Assembly: GCA_044351265.1 (NCBI GenBank)
Contig: JBILGC010000010.1
Coordinates: forward strand, 1-54,632
Direction of reading: 5' to 3'
Source: JAJTFA01 sp044351265
GTDB taxonomy: Bacteria > Bacteroidota > Bacteroidia > UKL13-3
DNA: 54,632 nt
Shown here: positions 45,104-53,947 of the stretch, one piece after another
How positions within the stretch are numbered: position 1 is the stretch's first letter
How the letters are laid out: every line of letters starts with the position of its first letter
Notes under the pieces: generated by a model
Databases searched by the model: none
The model's input: the letters and a program-made list of their open reading frames with translations, nothing else
Told to the model about the DNA's origin: nothing
Position numbers and translations under genes: made by a program

Positions 45104-47026
45104 ATGCAGGAAGATATACGCCACATACTTAAAACCTATTGGGGATATAATAGTTTCAGGCCCTTGCAGGAAGATATCATCCAATCTGTGCTAAAGGGAA
45201 ATGACACACTGGCATTGCTGCCAACAGGTGGCGGAAAATCAATCTGCTTTCAGGTGCCGGCTTTTGCAAAACCAGGGCTTTGCGTGGTGGTTTCACCGCT
45301 CATTGCCTTAATGAAAGATCAGATAGAAAATTTGCGTGGCAGAGATATAAAAGCAGTGGCTATTTATTCGGGCATGTCGTACCGAGAAATAAATATTACC
45401 TTGGACAATTGCATTTATGGCGACATAAAATTTTTATACCTCTCACCAGAAAGATTAAAAAGCGAATTGGTGCGTGTAAGGCTACAGCAAATGCAAGTAA
45501 ACCTGCTGGCTATAGATGAGGCACATTGCATATCGCAGTGGGGCTATGATTTTAGACCGGAGTATTTGCAGATAGCAGAAGTTCGGGAGCTGCTGCCCAA
45601 AGTGCCCGTGCTTGCCTTAACAGCATCGGCCACACCCGATGTGGTAAAAGATATTCAAGAGAAGCTGTGCTTTAAAAAAGAAAACGTTTTTAGAAAAAGT
45701 TTTACTAGGCAAAATTTATCTTATGTAGTGAGCCAGGCAGAAGACAAGCAGCACAAACTAATGCATATGCTAAACCGTGTGCCGGGCACTGCACTTATTT
45801 ATGTGCGCAGCAGAAGAAAAACACAAGAACTGGCAACACTATTATCATTATCCGGTATTAGGGCAGATTATTATCATGCCGGACTAACTCATGAACTACG
45901 TACCAAAAAGCAAGACGACTGGATAAAGAACCGCACACGTGTAATGGTTTGCACCAATGCTTTTGGCATGGGCATAGATAAGTCGGACGTGCGTTTGGTG
46001 ATACACGATGAATTACCGGACACACTAGAAGCGTATTATCAGGAAGCAGGAAGGGCCGGAAGAGATGAGAAGAAAGCTTATGCTGTATTGCTAACAGCAT
46101 CAGCAGATATTGAAGATGCACGTGACCGTTTTGAGCAAAGTTTTCCGCCCGAAAAAGAGATTAAGCGTGTGTATCAGGCCCTTTGTAATTTTTACGGAGT
46201 TCCTGCAGGTGCAAGCCCTGAGCGCTCTTTTGATTTTGATATTACCAGTTTCTGTACCCGGTTTGATATGAAACCTCTGCTGGTTTATCCTGCATTGAAA
46301 ATTCTTGAGCAATGCGATATACTGGCTTTGAATGAGGTGTTTTTTGAACCGGCTAAATTAATGGTAACTGTATCTCATGAGGTGTTGTATAAATTTCAGG
46401 TTGAGCATGAAGCCTATGATGATTTTATAAAAATATTGCTCCGCAGCTACGGTGGTCTATTTGACCGTTATGTGCCCATTAATGAAAAAACACTGGCCTC
46501 CAAAACACGAATACCGTTAAATGCCATTGTTGATTTGCTTAACAGGCTAACCCGCCTGCAGATTATAGATTACCAGCCGCAAAAAGAAAAGCCGCAAATC
46601 ACTTTTTTACAAGAGCGCCTACATACGGAAAATGTGCAACTCTCGCCACTAATTATGGTAAAACGCAAGCAGCTGATAAAGCAAAAGCTGGAAGCCATGA
46701 TTACCTTTGCTCAAAACACAACACTATGCCGCAGCAGAAAACTGGTTGGCTATTTTAATGAATATGATGCAGATGATTGCGGGGTTTGTGATATATGCCT
46801 TCTGCGTAAAAAAACCGAACTGAGTGCTGCGCAGTTTGAAGAACTGGTAAATACCATTGAGCAAAAGGTTAGCGCTCAACCCCTCCATATTGATGAACTG
46901 GTAGCACTCATAAAAGGCTATCATGCAATGCAAAGCCTGGAAGCTATACGTTTTTTGCTGGATAATAATAAATTGCGCTACAACGTTACCAAACAACTAG
47001 AGTGGACCCAACCCAAAGACGTATAA
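45104..47026 (+). CDS. recQ: RecQ-family ATP-dependent DNA helicase
   Basis: I start at ATG 45104 (MQEDIRHILKTYWGYNSFRP, 640 residues); a TTG 21 bases upstream is possible. The helicase core is complete: motif I LLPTGGGKS, DEAH box IDEAHCISQWGYDF, AGRAGRDEKKA (motif VI). It then differs from E. coli RecQ. The zinc-binding C-x16-C-x2-C-x2-C cluster (CRSRKL...CGVCDIC) lies near residue 542 instead of just after the core, behind a winged-helix-like stretch, and no HRDC domain is recognisable. The final segment (residues ~570-640) looks like another small winged helix. Its end overlaps the start of the next gene. Confidence 0.9.
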   Translation: MQEDIRHILKTYWGYNSFRPLQEDIIQSVLKGNDTLALLPTGGGKSICFQVPAFAKPGLCVVVSPLIALMKDQIENLRGRDIKAVAIYSGMSYREINITLDNCIYGDIKFLYLSPERLKSELVRVRLQQMQVNLLAIDEAHCISQWGYDFRPEYLQIAEVRELLPKVPVLALTASATPDVVKDIQEKLCFKKENVFRKSFTRQNLSYVVSQAEDKQHKLMHMLNRVPGTALIYVRSRRKTQELATLLSLSGIRADYYHAGLTHELRTKKQDDWIKNRTRVMVCTNAFGMGIDKSDVRLVIHDELPDTLEAYYQEAGRAGRDEKKAYAVLLTASADIEDARDRFEQSFPPEKEIKRVYQALCNFYGVPAGASPERSFDFDITSFCTRFDMKPLLVYPALKILEQCDILALNEVFFEPAKLMVTVSHEVLYKFQVEHEAYDDFIKILLRSYGGLFDRYVPINEKTLASKTRIPLNAIVDLLNRLTRLQIIDYQPQKEKPQITFLQERLHTENVQLSPLIMVKRKQLIKQKLEAMITFAQNTTLCRSRKLVGYFNEYDADDCGVCDICLLRKKTELSAAQFEELVNTIEQKVSAQPLHIDELVALIKGYHAMQSLEAIRFLLDNNKLRYNVTKQLEWTQPKDV

Positions 47027-48093
47027 TATTTACTGTAACCAATGATTTGAATCATGATCAGCGCATGAAAAGAATTTGCAGTGCCCTGCAGGAGGCCGGA
47101 TACGATGTGCTGCTCATAGGCCGAAGCAAAGCAAAATCTGCACCACTCCACACAGCGTTATTTACTCAAAAAAGACTCACATGTTTTTTTGAGAGCGGCA
47201 AACTCTTTTACCTGGAATACAATCTGCGTTTATTTTTCTTCCTGCTCATTACGCCTTGCCAAATTATTGGCGCTGTTGATTTAGATACACTCACAGCCTG
47301 CACCTTTGCGGCTAAAATAAGAAGCAGCAAACTGGTTTTTGATGCACATGAATATTTTACCGAAGTACCTGAAGTAGCCAACAGAACAAGCATTAAAAAA
47401 ACATGGAGCGTAGTTGCCAAAAGTATGATACCACATGCGAAACTTGCTTATACGGTAAGCAACAGCTTGGCAGAGATTTTTAGCAAGGCATACCTAATTC
47501 CATTTCATGTCATCAGAAACGTACCCGATGCAGTTGCAGTAAACGTAAGCGATAAAGAAGATTATATTTTATATCAGGGAGATTTGAATGAAGGCCGCGG
47601 ACTTGAAGAAATGATAGATGCCCTAGCTGCACTTAATAAAAAATTGATCATAGCAGGTGATGGCCCCTTGCATGAGCAATTGCTGCAACGTGCTGCAAAA
47701 AACAAATGCACTCATCTGGTGCAATTTATCGGATATGTAAATAAAGATGAATTGGCTAAACTTACAGCCAAAGCATGGTTGGGTATTAATTTACTGCATG
47801 CCGAAAGCCTAAGTTATTACTACTCTTTAAGCAATAAATTTTTTAATTATATGCACGCAGGCACACCACAACTGTGTGCACCTTTCCCTGAGTATGAAAA
47901 TATTTTGCAGCATTACAAGATTGGTTTAATCTGCAATTGCTGCAGTGAAGATATTATTGCCGCCATAAAACAGCTGGAGGCCAACCCTAACATGTATACG
48001 CAAATGCAGCAAGCATGTGCGGCAGCTGCGCAGCAGTTTACTTGGAAAAATGAAAAAGAAAAACTCTTAACATTGTATAAAAGCATTGCCTAA
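47002..48093 (+). CDS. GT4-like glycosyltransferase
   Basis: The 363-residue protein starts at GTG 47002 inside the recQ end (25-base overlap) with TQRRIIFTVTNDLNHDQRMK, the typical start of a Bacteroidota GT4-type enzyme. Further motifs: VFDAHEYFTEVPE (about residue 114), YQGDLNEGRGLEEMIDALAA, IAGDGPLHEQLL, and SLSNKFFNYMHAGTPQLCAP with the donor-binding E-x7-E-like region degenerate (FNYM). It adds a sugar to a surface glycan. Its TAA overlaps the TTG start of the next gene. Confidence 0.82.
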   Translation: MDPTQRRIIFTVTNDLNHDQRMKRICSALQEAGYDVLLIGRSKAKSAPLHTALFTQKRLTCFFESGKLFYLEYNLRLFFFLLITPCQIIGAVDLDTLTACTFAAKIRSSKLVFDAHEYFTEVPEVANRTSIKKTWSVVAKSMIPHAKLAYTVSNSLAEIFSKAYLIPFHVIRNVPDAVAVNVSDKEDYILYQGDLNEGRGLEEMIDALAALNKKLIIAGDGPLHEQLLQRAAKNKCTHLVQFIGYVNKDELAKLTAKAWLGINLLHAESLSYYYSLSNKFFNYMHAGTPQLCAPFPEYENILQHYKIGLICNCCSEDIIAAIKQLEANPNMYTQMQQACAAAAQQFTWKNEKEKLLTLYKSIA

Positions 48094-49213
48094 CCTTACA
48101 AATCTGCATATTGTATCATTTGATAATCCTTATCCGCCAAATTATGGTGGAGTAATTGATGTGTATTATAAGCTAAAAGCATTGCATGAAGCCGGTGTCA
48201 GCATCACACTTCACACCTTTGAATATGGTCGCCAGCCTTCAGCAGTGTTAAACGAATTATGCAGCAAGGTTTATTACTACCCACGCAAAAAATGGGTAAA
48301 TCCATACACAGGCAGCCTACCTTACATTGTGCAAACACGAAACAGCCATGCCCTGCTTCAAAACCTATTGTTGGATGATGCGCCCATTTTATTTGAAGGA
48401 CTACATACCTGTTTTTTCTTAATTCATCCCGATTTAAAAAACAAGTTAAAGATGGTGCGCATGCACAATATTGAGCATGATTATTATACCAATCTGCAAA
48501 AAGTCGAACAGAATATATGGAAGAAATATTTTTTTAGCCGAGAGTCGAAAAGATTAAAGGAGTTTGAGTCTGTACTGAACCATGCGCAGCTTATTTTTGC
48601 CATATCAGAAAATGATAAAAACTATTTGCAACAGCATTACAAGCAAGTACACCATATTACCGCTTTTCACAGCAATGAGAAGGTTACGGCACAAACAGGC
48701 GCTGGAAGTTTTGCATGCTATCACGGCAAATTAAGTGTGGGCGAAAATGATGATGCAGCCCGATTCCTTGCAAGCTCCGTATTTTCACAAACAGATTTTC
48801 CATTGCATATAGCCGGAGATAAACCTTCGCGTGAATTAAAAAAGATGTGTAAACTTTATCCAAATATCACCTTGTTTGAGAATTTAAATACCGAACAGAT
48901 TCGCAAAAAAATACAACATGCACATATCAATGTATTACCAACCTTTCAGGCAACAGGCATCAAACTCAAATTAATTAATGTATTGTTTCAGGGCAGACAT
49001 GTTATTGTAAATAAACCTATGGTTACAAACACAGGTTTAGAGGAACTATGCAATGTGGCTGCAAATGCAGAGGAAATGGTAAAACTTATTGATGAGCTGA
49101 AGGATAAGCCGTTTACTGCAGAGGAAATACAAATGAGAGAAAAGTTGCTGATGAAAAGATTCAGCAATGCACAAAATGCACGAAGGCTAATTGAGTTGGT
49201 GAAAGGTTATTAG
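48086..49213 (+). CDS. Glycosyltransferase, GT4/GT1-like
   Basis: The 375-residue protein starts at TTG 48086, overlapping the preceding stop by eight bases; an ATG start is not available nearby. It has GT-B features: VSFDNPYPPNYGGVIDVYYK at the N-terminus, VRMHNIEHDYYTNLQ (about residue 125), ISENDKNYL, and the sugar-nucleotide segment ATGIKLKLINVLFQGRHVIV. It follows another GT in an overlapped pair, so both probably act on one glycan. The end is convergent with ftsE, overlapping its stop by four bases. Confidence 0.8.
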   Translation: MPNLTNLHIVSFDNPYPPNYGGVIDVYYKLKALHEAGVSITLHTFEYGRQPSAVLNELCSKVYYYPRKKWVNPYTGSLPYIVQTRNSHALLQNLLLDDAPILFEGLHTCFFLIHPDLKNKLKMVRMHNIEHDYYTNLQKVEQNIWKKYFFSRESKRLKEFESVLNHAQLIFAISENDKNYLQQHYKQVHHITAFHSNEKVTAQTGAGSFACYHGKLSVGENDDAARFLASSVFSQTDFPLHIAGDKPSRELKKMCKLYPNITLFENLNTEQIRKKIQHAHINVLPTFQATGIKLKLINVLFQGRHVIVNKPMVTNTGLEELCNVAANAEEMVKLIDELKDKPFTAEEIQMREKLLMKRFSNAQNARRLIELVKGY

Positions 49214-49899
49214 AAATGGCTTACACTCGAAGCCTCATGAACCACGCCTGCCTCGCACTTTAAAATTTTACCCGAAAATTTTTGAATAATGCGGTAGTCA
49301 TGTGTAGCCATTAAAATAGCTGTTCCATTCTTACTAATCTGAATCAGCAGATTCATAATATCATCACTAACCTTGGGGTCCAAATTCCCTGTGGGCTCAT
49401 CGGCCAGCATAATTTCCGGATGATTTAGCAATGCCCTGGCAATAACTACACGTTGCTGCTCACCTCCAGAAAGTTCATGAGGCATCTTAAAATCCTTGGT
49501 AGCAAGTCCAACCTGCTCAAGCACTTCGGTAATGCGCGTTTTGATATCGTTTTCACTCTTCCAACCGGTGGCCTTTAAAACAAAGCGCAGGTTTTCATAA
49601 ACAGAGCGGTCGGTTAACAACTGAAAGTCCTGAAAAACGATACCCAGTTTACGTCTTAAATAAGGAATATCTTTAGGCTTAAGTGAGCGCAAATCGAAAT
49701 CAGCAATTTTACCTGTTCCTTTTTCAAGCGCAATTTCACCGTAAAGAGTTTTGAGTAAACTGGATTTACCGCTACCGGTTTGGCCAATCAGGTACCAAAA
49801 CTCGCCTTTGGCAATTTTAATATCAACATCGGATAGGATTAGATTGTTGCCCTGAAAAACAGTAGCATCATTCAGTTCTATTACAATATTATTTTCCAT
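49210..49899 (-). CDS. ftsE: Cell division ABC transporter ATP-binding protein FtsE
   Basis: The 229-residue ATPase has Walker A GQTGSGKSSLLK, the FtsE-like FQDFQLLTDRSVYENLRFVL, LSGGEQQRVVIARALLNHPE, Walker B IMLADEPTGNLDP and MATHDYRII. FtsE with FtsX activates peptidoglycan hydrolases at the septum. FtsX is not next to it, which is usual in Bacteroidota. It is preceded by a 67-residue conserved gene three bases upstream. Confidence 0.9.
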   Translation of the reverse strand: MENNIVIELNDATVFQGNNLILSDVDIKIAKGEFWYLIGQTGSGKSSLLKTLYGEIALEKGTGKIADFDLRSLKPKDIPYLRRKLGIVFQDFQLLTDRSVYENLRFVLKATGWKSENDIKTRITEVLEQVGLATKDFKMPHELSGGEQQRVVIARALLNHPEIMLADEPTGNLDPKVSDDIMNLLIQISKNGTAILMATHDYRIIQKFSGKILKCEAGVVHEASSVSHF

Positions 49900-49902
49900 G
49901 AT

Positions 49903-50106
49903 TTAGAGTTCAAGTTTAACCATTTTCCCGAAAGGTATCAGGCTCACCTTTTCCATTATCTGTGGGGCTTTATCGGCCAGGCCGCATTTATCTAAAGCAC
50001 GTTCGGGCCTGTCGGTTCTGAAGTAAGCAATCAGGGTAAAATGGTCATCACGCAGCTGCACGTAATCAGGTATTTTAGCCTTTCCTTTTATCTTGATTAT
50101 ATACAA
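49903..50106 (-). CDS. Small protein of unknown function upstream of ftsE
   Basis: The 67-residue protein begins MYIIKIKGKAKIPDYVQLRD and is followed three bases later by ftsE, so they are likely one operon. It has no signal peptide or membrane helix and looks like a small alpha/beta domain ending MVKLEL. I recognise no named family. Its constant closeness to ftsE would be the best functional hint. Confidence 0.65.
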   Translation of the reverse strand: MYIIKIKGKAKIPDYVQLRDDHFTLIAYFRTDRPERALDKCGLADKAPQIMEKVSLIPFGKMVKLEL

Positions 50107-50137
50107 TTGTTTAAAAAAATTATGAATTGCCTTATTT

Positions 50138-50155
50138 AGATATTGTAAAATATCT
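50138..50155. promoter_or_regulatory. Inverted repeat, possible operator
   Basis: AGATATT, four spacer bases GTAA, and AATATCT form a perfect 7-base inverted repeat. It ends directly at a TATAATTG element (50156-50163), one base off the TAnnTTTG -7 consensus, 20 bases before the start at 50184. It could bind a dimeric regulator. Confidence 0.35.
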
Positions 50156-50183
50156 TATAATTGCACTGCAAAACTAAGTAAAT

Positions 50184-51929
50184 ATGAGACAATTCAGGCA
50201 AATTTTTTCGATTCTTACCGCAGGTATCTTATTCGTGAGCAGTTGCAGCGTAAAAAACAATATGCTGAACAACAATTACACTGTTGCTCCAAATCCTTTG
50301 GAGGTTAAAGGTGACACTGTTACAATTACGATGAGTGCAAATATTCCTGCCAAATCAATTAACCCGAAAGCCAATATCCAGTTTCAGCCATATCTAAAAA
50401 CAGCTAAAGGTGATATTCCTTTAAAGGCCATTACTGTAGGTGGTGAAGCGGTAGTTGATAATGTTGATTTTAAAATCAGTTCAAAAACAGGTGGTAAAAT
50501 CACTTACCAAGACCGCATTGCTTATAACCCTGACATGATTCGCTCTACACTTTACCCTGATTTTTCAGTAAAAGTTGGTGCAGAATACAAAACCATTGAA
50601 GGTGTAAAAGACTCTAAAGTTTTAGCTGAAGGTATTGTTACCACTCCTTTGTTGGTAAAAACCAGCGGCATGCCTGTTAATTATGATGAAACACCTTACA
50701 CTAGTGCTTCTGCAAACAAATCGGTAGCTATATATTTTGCCCAAGATCAAGCTAAATTCAACGCCTCTTTCAAAAAAGGAAAAGGCTTGGATAACAAAGC
50801 TCAAATAAACCAACTTAAGGAATTACTGAAAACTAATAAAGATTGGCAGGTAACAGGAATTAGCATCAATGCATATGCATCGCCTGATGGTGAGTTGAGC
50901 AGAAACGAAGGTTTATCTAAATCTCGTTCAGAAAACACTTTCAACTACTTCAAAAAAGAATTGAAAAAATTAGGTTTCAGCGAAGTAAATGATCAAAACT
51001 TTAAAATGGGATACTCCCTATCTGAAGACTGGGCTGGTTATGAAAAAGCTGTTGAAGCCACTAATCATCCGGATAAAGACGCTGTGTTAGCCATCGTAAG
51101 AAATAAAGGTATTTCAGATGCAGACAGAGAGGCTCAGTTAAGAGATAACCAGCCTAAGTTCTGGAAATCAACCAAAGAATCTATTTTACCAACCTTGCGT
51201 AAATCTGAAGTGGTAGTTACAGGTCAAACACCTATTAAGACTGATGAGGAACTGAGAGCTAAAATGAGCGACTTAAATGCATTAACTGATGTTGAAATGC
51301 TGCGTTTAGGTAAAATATCTGATAACGCAGGTAAAATTATCATATACACTGCTTTTATCGCTAAATACCCTGAAGATTGGAGAGGTTTCAACGATTTGGG
51401 TGCTGCCCAGTTAAGTGGTGGCAATGCTGCAGAAGGCATTAAGAACCTTGAATCTGCTAACAGCAAATCGCCTGAAAATCCAACCATATTAGCTAATCTT
51501 GGCGAGGCTTATTTAACTTCCGGTAACTTTAGCAAAGCAGCAGAACTGCTAAAATCTGCTTCAGCTAAAGGCGCTAATGTTAGTTATGCCAATGGTGTAA
51601 TAGCTATTAAGCGTGGCAATTACAGCGAAGCAGTTAACCAATTGAGTAAATCCGGTATGAATGATTTTAACTATGCATTGGCTCAACTGTTAAACGGGGA
51701 TACTGAAGGGGCAAAACAAACCATTGATAACATGAAGACTGAAGATATGAGCTGGGAGTGCTACTACCTGCGTGCCGTAATAGGAGCCAGAACTAGCAAT
51801 CAGGATTTGATTAGCCCTAACCTTACAAAAGCAGTTCAGATAAATGCCAATGTAAGACAACATGCTAAGGCTGATGTGGAATTTATCAAATATTGGGGCA
51901 ATCCGGTCTTTGAAGGAGCCATCAGATAA
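50184..51929 (+). CDS. OmpA-like and TPR-containing outer-membrane lipoprotein
   Basis: The 581-residue protein has a lipobox signal (ILTAGILFVSSC, Cys ~21). The N-terminal ~150 residues form a beta-rich domain. Around residues 185-275 is an OmpA-like segment, with NAYASPDGELSRNEGLSKSR and SENTFNYFKKEL matching the SxxGxxxxNxxLSxxRA pattern. The C-terminal part (about residues 375-560) is TPR-like: NDLGAAQLSGGNAAEGIKNL, ANLGEAYLTSGNFSKAAELL. OmpA-type domains bind peptidoglycan; TPRs bind proteins. The gene ends at a duplicated terminator. The function is likely a cell-envelope scaffold. Confidence 0.8.
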   Translation: MRQFRQIFSILTAGILFVSSCSVKNNMLNNNYTVAPNPLEVKGDTVTITMSANIPAKSINPKANIQFQPYLKTAKGDIPLKAITVGGEAVVDNVDFKISSKTGGKITYQDRIAYNPDMIRSTLYPDFSVKVGAEYKTIEGVKDSKVLAEGIVTTPLLVKTSGMPVNYDETPYTSASANKSVAIYFAQDQAKFNASFKKGKGLDNKAQINQLKELLKTNKDWQVTGISINAYASPDGELSRNEGLSKSRSENTFNYFKKELKKLGFSEVNDQNFKMGYSLSEDWAGYEKAVEATNHPDKDAVLAIVRNKGISDADREAQLRDNQPKFWKSTKESILPTLRKSEVVVTGQTPIKTDEELRAKMSDLNALTDVEMLRLGKISDNAGKIIIYTAFIAKYPEDWRGFNDLGAAQLSGGNAAEGIKNLESANSKSPENPTILANLGEAYLTSGNFSKAAELLKSASAKGANVSYANGVIAIKRGNYSEAVNQLSKSGMNDFNYALAQLLNGDTEGAKQTIDNMKTEDMSWECYYLRAVIGARTSNQDLISPNLTKAVQINANVRQHAKADVEFIKYWGNPVFEGAIR

Positions 51930-51950
51930 GTAGTTTTCTATAGATATTTT

Positions 51951-51992
51951 AAGTGGGGCGGCTTTGTAAAACAAGACGCCCCACTTTTTTTA
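51951..51992 (+). terminator. Hairpin terminator after the OmpA/TPR gene
   Basis: AAGTGGGGCG and CGCCCCACTT form a perfect 10-base stem with a 16-base loop, followed by T7. It is copy one of a duplicated pair. Confidence 0.92.
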
Positions 51993-52004
51993 TTTTTATT
52001 TTTT

Positions 52005-52044
52005 ATGGGGGGGGGTTTGTAAACCCACCCCCCCCCACTTTTTT
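52005..52044 (+). terminator. Second, diverged copy of the terminator with G9/C9 arms
   Basis: G9 (52007-52015), TTTGT, AAACCC, A and C9 (52028-52036), followed by ACTTTTTT. It aligns with the first terminator base by base (TTTGTAAA, CCCCACTTTTTT), with the stem turned into a G/C homopolymer. Confidence 0.6.
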
Positions 52045-52160
52045 ATATTAAAATTGACAATTTCACTTTAAAGATTAGTTTTGCATTCCGAAATTTTTTG
52101 AGTTGGCCTATCTTGCGTAAAGTGTGTCCTTCTCATTTTTAGCTACTTAAATTCTTTAGA

Positions 52161-53207
52161 ATGAAACTATCTCAGTTTAAATTCAACTTCAATGACAACC
52201 TGATTGCCAAACATCCTACAGATGTGCGCCACGACTCTAAACTTATGGTACTGCATCGCGACACGCAGAAAATTGAGCACAAGAAATTCCATGATATCCT
52301 CAATTATTTTGATGATGGCGATGTGTTTATTTTAAATAATACCAAGGTTTTCCCTTCACGCTTGTATGGCAGCAAGGAAAAAACAGGTGCCAAAATAGAA
52401 GTGTTTCTCTTACGTGAATTGAATAAGGAAATGAAATTATGGGATGTTTTGGTGGATCCTGCCCGTAAAATCCGTGTTGGTAATAAATTGTATTTTGGTG
52501 ATGATACACTGGTTGCCGAGGTAGTAGATAATACGACATCACGCGGACGCACCATCAGGTTTTTATTTGATGGCAGCGAGGAGGAACTTTGGAAGTTGAT
52601 TGAAAAACTTGGCGAAATGCCAATTCCAAAATATATCAATCGCCCTGTTGAGAAACAGGACAAAGATCGTTTTCAAACTATTTTTGCCAGCCGTATTGGT
52701 GCCGTTTCTCCACCAACTGCAGGATTGCACTTTACCAAAGAGTTGATGATGCGCCTTGAAATAAAAGGCATTCGCTTTTCTGAAATGACACTTCACAACG
52801 GACTAGGGACATTTAGACCTGTTGAGGTGGAAGATCTCACCAAACATAAAATGGATTCTGAATACTATGAAATTCCTGCAGATACTTCGCAGATTGTGAA
52901 CAGGGCGCTGGATAACAAAAAACGTGTATGTTCTGTTGGTTCATCGGTAATGAGAGGCATTGAATCATCCGTTTCATCCAACGACAGGTTAAACCCTTCC
53001 AGCGGATGGACCGATCGTTTTATGTTCCCACACTACGATTTCCGTATTGCAAATAGCCTCATCACGAATTTTCATGCCCCAGAGTCGACATTACTTATGA
53101 TGACTGCTGCATTTGCAGGTTATGATTTCCTGATGGCTGCTTATGAAGAAGCCATGAAAAAGAAATATAAATTCATGGCATACGGTGATGCCATGCTTAT
53201 CCTGTAA
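52161..53207 (+). CDS. queA: S-adenosylmethionine:tRNA ribosyltransferase-isomerase
   Basis: The 348-residue protein is a full QueA. It starts MKLSQFKFNFNDNLIAKHPT, then VFILNNTKVFPSRLYG, GAKIEVFLLRELN, SRIGAVSPPTAGLHFT, LHNGLGTFRPVEVEDLTKHK and DFRIANSLITNFHAPESTLLM. It makes epoxyqueuosine from preQ1-tRNA and SAM. A terminator follows. Confidence 0.96.
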   Translation: MKLSQFKFNFNDNLIAKHPTDVRHDSKLMVLHRDTQKIEHKKFHDILNYFDDGDVFILNNTKVFPSRLYGSKEKTGAKIEVFLLRELNKEMKLWDVLVDPARKIRVGNKLYFGDDTLVAEVVDNTTSRGRTIRFLFDGSEEELWKLIEKLGEMPIPKYINRPVEKQDKDRFQTIFASRIGAVSPPTAGLHFTKELMMRLEIKGIRFSEMTLHNGLGTFRPVEVEDLTKHKMDSEYYEIPADTSQIVNRALDNKKRVCSVGSSVMRGIESSVSSNDRLNPSSGWTDRFMFPHYDFRIANSLITNFHAPESTLLMMTAAFAGYDFLMAAYEEAMKKKYKFMAYGDAMLIL

Positions 53208-53229
53208 AATATTATAGAGATTATACCTT

Positions 53230-53264
53230 TAAACGTCATTCAGCAAATGGGTGACGTTTTTTTT
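53230..53264 (+). terminator. Terminator after queA
   Basis: AAACGTCA (53231-53238) and TGACGTTT (53252-53259) form an 8-base stem with a 13-base loop, followed by T8. Confidence 0.88.
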
Positions 53265-53287
53265 ATGGATTCACTTACATTTGGCCT

Positions 53288-53947
53288 ATGAAAAAGTATG
53301 CATTGATTGTTGCAGGTGGAAGCGGCACCCGAATGAGAACCGAGCTGCCAAAGCAATTTTTACCACTTAAAGGTAAACCAGTACTGATGCATACGCTTGA
53401 AAAATTTATTGACTGTTCCATTATTCTGGTATTGCCGGAAAATCAATTCAAATACTGGCAAGAATTGTGCGTGAGCCACGCATTTCAAATACCCCACTCG
53501 CTTTGTGCCGGGGGAACCACGCGGTTTGAATCAGTTAAAAACGGACTTACTTGCATCACAGAACCCGATGCTATTGTTGCCATACATGACGGAGTAAGAC
53601 CCCTAGTTCATGCATCAACCATTGAGCAATCATTTATAATAGCTGCAGAGAAGGGCAATGCAGTTGCTGCTGTTGAACTTAAAGACTCCATTCGCGAATG
53701 GACAACTGAAGGAATAACGAGGCATGTAAATAGAACGCATTATTTATTGGTGCAAACCCCACAAACATTTTTGGTAAAAGAAATTAAAGATGCCTATGCA
53801 CGGGCAACTCATCAGAATTTTACTGACGATGCAGGAGTGCTTGAATCCTTCGGTAGCAGCATTCATATCATTAAGGGTAGTTATGATAATATTAAAATTA
53901 CCACACCGGAAGATTTATTGATGGCTTCTGCCTTACTTACCGTTTAG
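53288..53947 (+). CDS. ispD: 2-C-methyl-D-erythritol 4-phosphate cytidylyltransferase
   Basis: The 219-residue protein matches IspD: the N-terminal AGGSGTRMRTELPKQFLPLK, LPENQFKYW, GGTTRFESVKNGL, AIHDGVRPLV, QTPQTFLVKEIKDAY and DDAGVLESFG with KGSYDNIKITTPEDL. It transfers CMP to methylerythritol phosphate in the non-mevalonate isoprenoid pathway. It ends overlapping the TDO stop on the opposite strand. Confidence 0.96.
   Translation: MKKYALIVAGGSGTRMRTELPKQFLPLKGKPVLMHTLEKFIDCSIILVLPENQFKYWQELCVSHAFQIPHSLCAGGTTRFESVKNGLTCITEPDAIVAIHDGVRPLVHASTIEQSFIIAAEKGNAVAAVELKDSIREWTTEGITRHVNRTHYLLVQTPQTFLVKEIKDAYARATHQNFTDDAGVLESFGSSIHIIKGSYDNIKITTPEDLLMASALLTV

Noticed and set aside
53276..53283. TACATTTG as a promoter for ispD
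   Set aside because: It matches TAnnTTTG but ends only four bases before the start codon, so transcription would begin after the ATG.
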